From: Nematostella vectensis | Lineage: Eukaryota > Cnidaria > Anthozoa > Actiniaria > Edwardsiidae | Length of the DNA: 64,000 nucleotides | Reading direction: 5' to 3' | NCBI RefSeq assembly: GCF_932526225.1 | Contig: NC_064036.1 | Span: forward strand, 1,860,001 to 1,924,000 | Shown here: piece by piece, positions 49,161-60,700 of the stretch | Layout of the letters: each line of letters begins with the position of its first letter | Position numbering within the stretch: the stretch's first letter is position 1 | Position numbers and translations under genes: made by a program | Notes under the pieces: generated by a model | What the model was told of the DNA's origin: nothing | Database searches by the model: none | Seen by the model: the letters and a program-made list of their open reading frames with translations, nothing else

Positions 49161-49394
49161 CTTCGATTTTCCAGAGCTTACGCATGCGCACTAATACCAA
49201 AATGCAAGTTATGTCACTCGATCCAGCCCTCTTTCCCACTTGGTCAACATCTACCGTGAGTTTATCTTTCTTTGGAGGTTGGGATCGTGTAATTTCATGA
49301 ATATTTTTCCAGATCAGAAAATTCTTCTTTTATACTGACTTACTTTATTTAACGACGAGCTTTTGTCGTAGGTAAAAAATAACGTGTTCGACAG
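49161..49394. promoter_or_regulatory. Bidirectional promoter SDHB / PTB-SH2 gene
   Basis: Only 234 bp separate the two divergent start codons. ACGCATGCGCA (49180-49190) is one base off the NRF-1 consensus, which drives many nuclear genes of mitochondrial proteins. The SDHB start codon lies in AAGATGGCGGC, the YY1-type element common at such starts. Confidence 0.6.
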
Positions 49395-52300
49395 ATGTTT
49401 AAAAAGGGCAAGAAAAAGAAACAAGAAAAAGCAACAAAAGAAAATGGCAAAATAGCGGATGGAAGTAATGAGAGTAAAGCCTACACTAAAGGCGCGCCGA
49501 AGAACTCATCCGACCAAACGGATGGATTTGACAAGGATGGATTTGTTGACCTTCAGCCCATAGCCAGTAATGTCACCATCTTAGGGCCAAGGCAAAGCTG
49601 CAAGGCGAGTAGAGACATAGCAGATACAGTGCATTAAAATTTACAGATGGTAAAAATTTAAATTGATATGTCGAGGATTAGCATCGCACCGATGTTAAAT
49701 GTAGTGTTCTTCTGTATAACGCCAGGGTATTCTAAAAACTTCTACCACCCGTTAATCAATGTAATCCCAGTCGTCTTTATTTGTTTGCTTTCTTAATACA
49801 GGGCTGAAATAAACTAGTTCTGCAGTGCGTTTTATAAATGATTCTGAAAAGTATCAGATGTAGTTTTAAGTTTAGCAAGTAGAAAAGTTGTTACACGACT
49901 GCATATCGGGTTCTAGCATGAGCTTAGATTTGACGTGCCCATAATAAGCTTCAGCCTAGGTCATGTTTTCGACTACACCTGTTTGTCTAATATTATATTT
50001 CACAGTTTATAACTATCGAATTCCCTATACTGAGATTTGTGATAACGACAATGTTTTGATTTGGGGTTTCTTAATTGTAAGCTTCTACTTGAAAAAGAAT
50101 CCTCTACTCCAATATAAAGATATGGATTTGTGTTGATGAATTGAAGATTATTTTGCTCAATGGGAGAGGAATAGGCCCAGTTAAGTTAGCATCCATATCA
50201 TGTACCCCTACCAAACCCAATTTCTTTCCTGCATGATTTTTACTGTTCAAGAAAATAATGTTTGGCCACAAGGGTCACTTGATAAAATGCTGTGATTACA
50301 TTGTATGTAATTTTTGTTTTTTTCTTCAGTATGTTGGAACATTTGCTGTAATATCAAGTGCAGATGGGCGAAAATCACTGCGTACACATAAAGAACGAAC
50401 ATCATATATGAAAGAGCACCTTAAAAATTATAGGGTAAATGTGATATAATTTTGTGTCTCAAGCTGACAATGTTTTTATTTGGGGTAAGCTTCTACTTGA
50501 ACAAGAAGGGGAGTTCCACTGCCCCTTTAACAATTTTCAAATGTTGTGTTCATTTAAGAGTACAACAAATGGGGTGGCAGTTCTTGTACAAGTCTCTGAC
50601 GATGGAATAAAAGTCCTCTCTTCTGATGGAAAGGTAAGGGTTAGTAGCAAGAAATGATCTATTCAGTCAGAATCACTTTGACTGAGGCTGAAGGATACCC
50701 AGCAGGGTAAACAACCCTATGTTCACTGAATGGGGGCATTTTAATTAATGGGGTAGTGTTTTTACCTTCTCTGTTATAGACAGGAAATGTGTTAAGAAAA
50801 TTTTTCCTATACAGGGTTTCAAACCCTTTGGCAGCACCCCTACCCAAATAGGGCCTGAGTACCCCCCCCCCCCCTCCTAAACAGGGTCAGGGTTACAAAC
50901 CCTTGGCAGTACCCCTACCCAAATAGGGCCTGAGTACCCCCCCCCCCCCCCTCCTCCAGGAAATGGTATCAGATAGAGATCTATAGGGAGCTATGCAGGC
51001 ATGCAGGAGATGCAACTAGATGATTATTTAGTACTTACTGATCATGACTGTTACTGGATGCAGCCTTAGAGTAATCACATAATTTTGGGTTCTGGTATTA
51101 TTTTGGTAAGCATGAAATAAGCATGACAGCAGGCAATTATATGTATCAAAAAAGTTTCCAGAGAGCACAATACAACACATTATACCTTTCCCAGCAATCC
51201 CACAGTCCCCTCACACTGTGACCTGAGATTAGTGATGAGCCAGTATCCCCCTTCCCACCGCCAACATCTCATGTGCTTATTCAGCTCAGTGGTAGTCTTC
51301 TGTTGAATATACTACATATATATAGGGTTGTTTTTATAAGTGGCTTGCCAAATCAAAATGCATTGCTGGTAATAGGCCACTAGGTGAATTTTGCTTCAAG
51401 GGAAACCCCCATTTTTTTTTTGGAAAAGGAATGTCACTGGTTAAGGGCTTCCATGACTTACTTGACTTACTGAGATTATGAAACCACTTGTTTTTCTCAA
51501 CAGAGAGTTCGAATGGCCTACCCACTTCAAAGAATCTCCTTTGCAACATGTGATCCAGACTTCTGCCTTTTTGCCTTTATGACCAACAGCCCTTCACCTA
51601 TGGGCGTGACTGTACATGGTCACGTGTTTGTCTGTCATCGACCACGGCAGGTATATTGTTTTGTGGATAGTTTCGATTGCATCCTTTTAAAAGTTTTTTT
51701 TGTACATAAATTTACCATGGCTAATCCAGGTACTTATATATGATCAGGTTCAAGATATTACAGCTATGATTGGCAAGGCTTTCAAGATGGCATTTGCCGC
51801 TTCAAGAATGCCTTCCAAACCACCAGACAATGATCAAGATGAAAAACAAACAAAAGCAGCTAGGAGATGGGTAAGAAAATGTGCCACTCAACTTCCAACG
51901 GGCATAGTTAAATAATTGTTGTGTGCATATGACCCCCCTTGATGAAAATAGGGCAAAGGTCAAACAAAGAAAAAAGATTAATTACCCCTGGCCATGCACC
52001 AGGCCAATCACACGGCCATGCTTACACACAGTATTGAGTCACACAAAGCATTCATTCCCATCGACTAAATCAACAAAGTAGCAGAGATATTGTCAATCAA
52101 ATATCGATCATAAAGTATTAGACTTTAACCTTTGATGGTTATTTTGAAGTTTTTTTTCAAGTAGACCATTAAGTTTTCAAATGTAAAACGATAAAAGTGT
52201 TTGATTGAACGTCTTGACAGGCCAAACACGAAGCGACCAGAGGGCATGAAAGATCAGAGCATGCGGAAAAGGCTGCAGAACTGAAACGCAAAGAAAAGAA

Positions 52301-55300
52301 AGAGGCCACAAAACATAACTCATTTGGAAGCTTTACCGATGGCAGCCCCGTCCTTCACAGAGCAGGGGTACAAATGACAGGGCATGGTCAAGCTAATGAT
52401 GATGTGGTGACAGACGCTTTGTCAGATGCAATAACTCCAATGACCATATCTAGTCCTCGATCTCGTAAAACGAGTGATCCGCTACCGCCTCTACCCACAG
52501 AAAGAATTCAGAGTCCTACACACCTGTCCAGAGACACTCTTTCTCGTAAGACAAGCGACCCTCTGCCCCTTCCACCGACTGTAGCCAATCAAACGCCAGT
52601 TGCTGATGGACATCAAGGACGAAATTCCATATCTCGCCAGAAAAGTGACCCACTGCCCCCTACACCAACGGAAGCCATTCAGACACCAACCTCCGATAAA
52701 AATCAGCTGCAAGGCAAGCCACTTCCTCTGCGACCCTTGTCAGAGTTTGTCACTACCCCAATATCAGCTACAGCCATCTCCGCGGAAGCACCAGCCCTTC
52801 CTTCCCGTGGCCAAGGTCAGCTCACTCCCCAGACATCATCAGCAAGTACAGATGACGAGCATGTGGTGGCTATGCCAGACAGCAACACCAAGACATTGCT
52901 AGGTATGGCAGTGGAGCCCATGCTCCCGCCCCCTTTTGGACTAAACCATTTATCTAATGATATGGTCCTGTGCCAAAGGGAGGTTTTAGTCGGTCAGAGT
53001 TAAGCCATAAATTATAACTTTTTGGTCATTTTAAGACAAAGCCCCCAGCAATCTGGCTAAAGATTATTGAAATGCAATCTGATAAAAAAAGGTGCAAATA
53101 TTTGAAGGTCGGAGTTGGTTCCTAGCAAGCCCCACTATTTCAAAGCCATTACATGGAGATATTACATGGAGAAATTAGAGCTAAATCAACAGGTTTACCT
53201 CACGTCATTTTGTATATTGAATATTGAATTAAATAGTATAAATGAGAAAACATTATATACTGTATTTCCAAACTCCTCAGTCTATTCAATCTTTGGTCTA
53301 TCAAACACATTCCAACATAATATATTTGACGTCATTCACGGATAACTGGTATAAAAGTACGAATCAATACAGTAACATTTTGTGCAAATTAGTGAAGCCC
53401 TGGACTAGACAACGAAACAAGACATTAGATGGAAAGGTCACAAACAAGAATTAACAAACTTTCCTGTCTTTTGTATCATTGCATAATAAATAGCTGCATT
53501 TTCTCGACAATTTTGCATTTGGATTTAGGCGTGGAACAAAATCTTGCCCGTGGCGTTCCCATTCTGCTAGCACATGACCTTCATTGTTTTACTTGATTCC
53601 TTATATCCAGGGAACATGAGAGCAGAAACACCCACTATGGTAGGTGGCGGCGCTAAGGTAGAATACCTTGGATCACCGAGTGAGGAAGAGGCAGTACAAA
53701 GACTTAATGACCACCAGAATGAATATTGGTACATGCCAGGCATTCCAAGGTATGTACATCGTATATGACTACCAGAATGAATGTTGGTACATGCCAGGCA
53801 TTCCAAGGTATGTACATCGTGTATGACTACCAGAATGTATATTAGTACATGCAAGGCATTCCAAGGTATGTACATCGTGTATGACTACCAGAATGTATAT
53901 TAGTACATGCCAGGCATTCCAAGGTATGTACATTGTGTATGACTACCAGAATGAATATTGGTACAAGCCATCCATTCCAAGGTATGTACATCGTGTATGA
54001 CTACCAGAATGAATATTGGTACATGCCAGGCATTCCAAGGTATGTACATCGTGTATGACTACCAGAATGTATATTAGTACATGCCAGGCATTCCAAGGTA
54101 TGTACATCGTGTATGACTACCAGAATGAATATTGGTACATGCCAGGCATTCCAAGGTATGTACATCGTATATGACTACCAGAATGAATGTTGGTACATGC
54201 CAGGCATTCCAAGGTATGTACATCGTGTATGACTACCAGAATGAATATTGGTACATGCCAGGCATTCCAAGGTATGTACATTGCGTATGACTACCAGAAT
54301 GAATGTTGGTACATGCCAGGCATTCCAAGGTATGTACATTGTGTATGACTACCAGAATGTATATTAGTACATGCCAGGCATTCCAAGGTATGTACATCGT
54401 GTATGACTACCAGAATGAATGTTGGTACATGCCAGGCATTCCAAGGTATGTACATCGTGTATGACTACCAGAATGAATGTTGGTACATGCCAGGCATTCC
54501 AAGGTATGTACATCGTGTATGACTACCAGAATGTATATTAGTACAAGCCAGGCATTCCAAGGTATGTACATTGTGTATGACTACCAGAATGAATGTTGGT
54601 ACATGCCAGGCATTCCAAGGTATGTACATCGTGTATGACTACCAGAATGAATATTGGTACATGCCAGGCATTCCAAGGTCTGTACATCGTGTATGACTAC
54701 CAGAATGAATGTTGGTACATGCCAGGCATTCCAAGGTATGTACATCGTGTATGACTACCAGAATGAATGTTGGTACATGCCAGGCATTCCAAGGTATGTA
54801 CATCGTATATGACTACCAGAATGAATGTTGGTACAAGCCAGGCATTCCAAGGTATGTACATCGTGTATGACTACCAGAATGAATATTGGTACATGCCAGG
54901 CATTCCAAGGTATGGTGGTACAACCTGCTTGGTCATCGGATTTGTATCGCCTCGGCTTGTTCTGTTTTGGTCTGCTCGCTGGAAGCATAGACAGTGCAAG
55001 CTTCGCTTCCAGACGAATCGTTCACAAATACCAACGCGATCCCTGAAAAAAGGTGACACTGTCTTATTCTTAGATTCAGAGGATTCGCTCAGTTGTCTCG
55101 AACCGAGGCTTCGCTCAGTTGTCTCGAACCGAGGCTTCGCTCAGTTGTCTCGAACCGAGGCTTCGCTCAGTTGTCTCGAACCGAGGCTTCCACTGTATTT
55201 ATGCAACCTTAGTCCATCTGTCCAGCGGTCAAAGTAGTTTTTAAACTGGAATATAGAGATTCTCGGGCCCTCGCTAAAGTTTTTTTTTCTGTTCTAGAGA

Positions 55301-56078
55301 GTTCATTATGGAGATGCTTCAAGCCTCCGAGGAAGGATCATTCTTTGTGCGTGACAGCCAGAGTAAACCAGGCTGTCACGCACTCACTGTTCGCGTGCCC
55401 ACGGAGGTACACGCCAGCGGTTTCGGCAATTACCTGATTACGCCTATACCAGAAGGCGTTAAGCTAGAGGTACGTTACATCACCTGATTTGCATATCACT
55501 CGTTTTACATAACGTAGAACGTCGAACGAACGTCTCAAGCCACAATATGCGTTATAGACCACGTAACGGCACCTGAGTTACACTACGTCGTGTCATACTT
55601 GCGTTCGCGTGTTAACTACGTCACGTACACATTAATGTCAAATGTCACACCCACTCGGCGTTTGTCTCCATCCCCTCCCCTTTTGACCTTTTTGAAGTAG
55701 CGTGCGCCGCGCCATTTGAACTGTTTCTTGCCCGAGACCATTATTTCTCTCATTCAGATAGCGTCAGTCCGGATAGCGTCTGTGCCTGCAAACTCTGGTT
55801 ATTTTCCGCGGTATAATAACAAATCCAGATCACCGTTTTCAAGCAGGCTAACACCGTGTTGCTTATTACAGGGGTTCTCGCGCACATTCACGGACTTGGT
55901 GTCCCTGATCGAGTACTATTCGTACCATGCGGACGGTTTGCCGTGCAGGCTACTACTCGGCGGCTCCAACATTCTTTGCAATGATGACGAGAATAATGAT
56001 TACATTTATAGTGTACCTTTGGACCCAGACTACAGACTGATGTCTGATTTCCACTCGATGATGGAGGAGCTAAAGTAA
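49395..56078 (+). CDS. PTB-SH2 adaptor protein, 9 exons
   Basis: Coding exons 49395-49604, 50330-50434, 50559-50633, 51504-51650, 51748-51870, 52221-52902, 53611-53749, 55298-55469 and 55872-56078; phases agree, 619 aa. A Lys-rich N-terminus leads to a PTB domain at about 62-205 (K-Y-V-G-T, H-L-K-N-Y-R, I-S-F-A-T-C-D-P-D, ending in an A-F-K-M-A-F helix). A long Pro/Ser-rich linker has three R-x-x-S-D-P repeats, and an SH2 domain at about 486-585 has F-F-V-R-D-S with the phosphotyrosine-binding Arg-512. The SH2 is tensin-like (W-Y-x-P-x-I-x-R, E-G-V-K-L-E), but the PTB-first order recalls Shc or SH2D5. The likely role is a phosphotyrosine-signalling scaffold. Intron 1 is GC-AG; intron 7 is filled by a splice-donor minisatellite. 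Confidence 0.9.
53750..54909. repeat. 58-bp minisatellite carrying an exon end and donor site, 20 copies
   Basis: The last about 35 nt of exon 7 (ACCAGAATGAATATTGGTAC on to CATTCCAAG) with its GTATGTACATCG donor recur at exact 58-bp steps from 53741 to 54901. Every copy keeps a usable-looking CCAAG/GTATG junction. In-frame TGA occurs in each unit, so use of a decoy donor would truncate the protein. Confidence 0.95.
55082..55190. repeat. 26-bp tandem repeat, 4 copies
   Basis: Unit GCTCAGTTGTCTCGAACCGA plus GGCTTC in intron 7 of the PTB-SH2 gene. Confidence 0.9.
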
Positions 56079-57705
56079 TACACACGTCGAGTTCTATATC
56101 AAACCGGTAGAGCACACGTCGAGTCCTTTATTAAGCCAGTATAATAGCATATGCGAAGTCGAAAATAGCGACGCGTAAATTTTAATTCGCGTGGCAGTTC
56201 CAATGTTAAAATATCAAGCCGGTATAGCACACGTCGAGTCCTTTATTAAGCCAGTATAATAGCATATGAGAAGTCAAAAATAGCGACGCGTAAATTTTAA
56301 TTCGCGTGGAAGTTCCAATGTTAAAATATGATGTGAAGTGTAAATGTGAAAGGAGATAAAATAAAAATCTGGGTAACAGAATTTGCATCGTCCACATTGT
56401 TTTCTTTTTTCTTTTTATGAAGCTCTTTCCGTATAGGCGACGCGCGGACAAGAGTCTTCAAACTCTATTTACCTCTCCCCCCCCCCCTCCCAGCTATTCA
56501 AGAATGTCAATATTACTCCATTTTCACTCCCCAAATCACGTCCGACAAGGGGAATGCACAAAAACAACGCAAACTCGTGAAGATTTGTATTTATTACAAC
56601 CCTGAACTTTTGTCTTCAAAATAATTGCCTATACATGCGTAAGCAATGTTATTAGCCAATATTATGTAAAGAAATCTCAATAGTGGTTTTTAAAATCCCG
56701 TGCATAACAAAATAAAATTGTTAAAGTGTAATAGTCAAGCAAGAACAAAAGAGAACAAAGACTGTACTACTCACTGACCCGTTGCAGGCCCCGTAAGATT
56801 TGAGGGGGGGGGGTCACAATACAGGAACATTAAGAAAATATTGGGGGGCACAGCCACACCCCTACTGGTCATTTCCTTATAATTTTTGAAAATACTGGAG
56901 GGGTACATGCCCCCAGTGCCCCACCCCCTGCTACGGCCCTGATTTAGCAAGTACTAAATAGTATTCCACGGGTTTTTGAAAACCACTAACCGAACCGACT
57001 AAAAAGAGAGTTTTATAAATTTCGTTTACTTTAATCAAAAAAATATTACAATAGCAGTCCCCCAGATCAGCCGACGGAAATGAATGTTAACATCTAGTTT
57101 CAGGCGATAAAATCAATGTAGAGAGAAAACATACCATACGACCCTCTGGGCTGCGCTCTGGGAACCAGAGGCTCCAAGCTTCACTCTTTCACAAGCCAAA
57201 GAGTCGCAAAAGTGCGGCAATGACCACGAGTGAAGCTTGGAGTCATGCCTACCCAGAGTATCTAGGCTGGGAATATGTCTGTTCCTAGAAAACAATGCGA
57301 GCATTCAAAGGCGCGCGTGAGTGACGTATACTCAGAATACATATTAGAATATTAAGACCTATCTAATTCTATTTAACATAACCATGATGCGAACCGTAAT
57401 ATACAGATGCTGTTAAAATCAAGATGAATATCATTGTAAATAAGAAATAATGAAACTTTTCCAGATGAAAGTTCGAAAGGGTAGTTTTAGTGACTAGACT
57501 TAGCCTTCATAAGCATTACACCATCCCTGCGAGCCATTTATGACAAGATGTGTGTTATGTAGTATGAATCGCCTTGGAGTAACACCCAAGGGGCTAATAC
57601 TTATATTCTGGCTCTATCCAACCTATTAGTAGCACCGCTTGGCACATTGCGTGTATTCAAGCGCGGCGTGACACTCCTTAGCGAGACATTAGCTGTCAAG
57701 CCAGA
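56079..57705. other. 3' UTR / intergenic between the PTB-SH2 gene and aPKC
   Basis: Contains a tandem duplication of about 117 bp (56105-56335, with AGCACACGTCGAGTCCTTTA in each half), a second copy of the G-rich dispersed repeat (56800-56940) and an inverted repeat CTCCAAGCTTCACTC / GAGTGAAGCTTGGAG (57170-57184 with 57228-57242). No gene. Confidence 0.6.
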
Positions 57706-60700
57706 TCAGACTGAGTCTTCTACTGACATAAGAAGCGGATTGATGTATTCGAAACCCTCGAACTCCGTCTGGTCTATCGTCTCTAACATTTTCCTGGAAA
57801 GTCAAAAAGAAAGTTGATAAGTCTATCGAACAAGAAATACCACAAACCACGAGTCGGGAGTCTCTGGCGTGCCATCTGCGTCTACTATTTCTTGCACAAA
57901 GCCTTGTGTTAGGCAAGACAGAGAGGGTCTTTACAAATGGTTAAAGGGGCAGTGTTATGGTTAGAGCTTTACAATAGCTCTCCGGCCAGGATGCAATGAA
58001 TGTCAGTCAAATCCTAACATTTATTTATAAGCCTTTGGTACATGAGGGAGACTTAAATTCAAAGGAAGTGACAACAAACTGTCAATAAACATAGTTTTCA
58101 ATAAAATTTTGCATATTATTTGAACAAGGCATTGACAGCTTTAGGTTTAACTGTTTGTAGACAATTAAAAGCCTAAATAAACACTGACTCCAGACATGCG
58201 CAGTACCATGACGCTGCCCCTTTAAGCATTGGCCATACAAGGCGTGGATAGACGCAGAGAGAACGAGTGAAATAATATATAGATTTAGGCACTGCCTAAA
58301 AGCGGAGCCAGCTAGAAAGAATGTTTTTTAAATGAGTTTAAAAAAAGCAGTTTTTACTGCCATGTAATTATGAATTGTATTGGCCCCTCTAAATGGATCA
58401 AGCAAGCACTCATTCAATGATATTAAATATGCAGTATGAAAGTACTAAACCTTGGTGTAAAAAAGGCTGTCAAAGTTCAAGGTGCCTTAGTTGAAGAGAA
58501 TGTTTTTCAAGTGTCTAACGGTCAATTCTTATTTGTTCCACTACGCGTATTTTTTTTTATCAAAACAGTATAACAATCTTTGACCTTGTGAAGAATATAT
58601 CAAGGATGTAACAGCATTCCAAAGATTTAGACGCCATACTGTAGTTTCCATGTACTACAACTGATTATTCAGAAGAATGTGTTGAAATTAATACATATTA
58701 GTACACCCACCCTTTGGCCAGTTGTTTTTAGAAACCCTGGATTCACCCATACTGGCTACTCAAAAATGAATGCAATGGACTTATGTTTGGGGTAGAGAGC
58801 AATGAATAAACAGAAAGTCAATGGGGAGTTGAAAGGGAGAAATGTGACTATTTGAAAAAAATGTGAATCTACTTTTAAAAAAATATATGACAAAAATACA
58901 ATAATAGCTTGACTGAGCACTTTCCAAACATTTCCCCCTTTCCCTATTACCTTTAGGTTTGATATAAAAACTGTTTTCTTTACAGATTTATTATTGAAAA
59001 AGCACAAGTTTGTTATTATCTTTTTATAATTTATTAAGTAAGTACCTTGCCCTAATAAAAACCCTTTTATAGAAATTCCATTAATGTACACTTGCATCAA
59101 AGCTACATTCTGACCGGCTTTGCCATTGCAAAGAGACAAATAATGGTGAAACAGCATTCCAAAGATAGAATGATATAGTTAGATTCAGGTGCCACTTACT
59201 AGTGATACTCCATCACCAAGGAAATTAAAATCCACAAATATATACCTCAGTCATGCATAACATATTGTTGAACCAGCCCCTTAGCATGGTGGCCTGCTGT
59301 TTTTATTTTTTATTATTACAGAAACCCTGCAGCTGGATCCACACATGCTAATGCTACTACAAAATTAAATGCAATCAAATGGAGGAGAACAAATTGACTT
59401 GGGAAGCAAGTTAAAAGAAAAAATCTTGATATTACTGATTAGTGCTAAATGAAAATGTATAGTTTCAAACCTAACCTACTTTAATTGTTTCAGGGTGCAG
59501 AGGGGAAACAGCAAATAAGTATCAATTGCATATAAAAATAGTCAGAGAGATAAAAAAATAAACTGGGACTATATTTTTGATAAAAACTTTAACAGTAATG
59601 CAACAACTTGATTGAGCACTCTCATAACATTTTCCCTTTTCTCATTATCTTCAGGTTGATAAAAAATGTTTTACAGATTTCCAGTATCATTGACACAAAG
59701 CATCTTGCATTAAAAACCCTATTACACTTATACCTGCTGTATCAAATTAAGTAATCCCGGCTACATTTGCCTATTCTTATGCCTTCCAGCCTTTAGCATC
59801 AATCATGACCCTCAGGTAGTCCTTGGTTGGTTTTACCTAAATAAAAGTGAAAACAATTAACTTGGGTATTTGTTTTTCTTTCAAGTTAATATTTTCATCA
59901 TCCCATTATATAACCTTACTAATTTTCTATAACTATTTCAATTAAAAAATAAATAAACACATTAGATAGTATACAAGATGCAGACAATATAAGCTTGAGA
60001 AAAAAAATATATAGGTTGCATTTTTGGATTTTATTTCCGATGAACAAATTATCTTGTAACTGTAAAGTATTTATGATAATGTTGAAAAAGTTGCAGTATC
60101 TTCAAAAAGACTAAATACACAGGATATAAAGACAAGAAAGGTCTTCTTTAGCAATATATGACAGGATGATATTTGTCAGCCTTGATTAAACATTTTAACG
60201 CTGTCAATAAAGTACATAAATAAATAAGACTAAAACAGTACATTATAATAATTTATACAGCTCTATTTCGAAACTAAGGTCTTAAAAGTAATGAACTGGT
60301 ACTAGCGGTGTGTACCGGAAGGCTGTTCCAACTTGGAATAGTGTTGGGGAAAAATGAAAGCTTGTAAACATCTGTACTCTAAAAACATATGTATAAATCA
60401 AACATGCTAATTGTCATTGATACAGTAGCTAGACTACTACATATTTTTGTCGTTAAATTCTTACGTGAAGAATTAACGCCTGAATTTATAGAACTTGTAA
60501 GTATTTACAAAGTTAACATTTTCATGGCGATTGTGAATTGAATAAAAGCCATTCAAGTGCCAAAATTATAAGCCAATTGGAATTCAGGTATTTTATCCAA
60601 TTAAAACAAGCATAGATGACATTGATATGTCATCTTGACGTCATACTAAAGCTGGTACGGTGTTTTAGCTTGAGCGATTGGTTTTGGGAAAAAAGCGAAT

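Noticed and set aside
53741-54910. Regular direct repeats resembling a CRISPR array
   Set aside because: Units are contiguous with no unique spacers, derive from exon 7 and its donor, and lie in an animal intron.
58756-59157. 133-residue minus-strand ORF
   Set aside because: AT-rich, Phe/Leu/Lys-rich and inside a diverged duplicated intron block; no splice or domain support.
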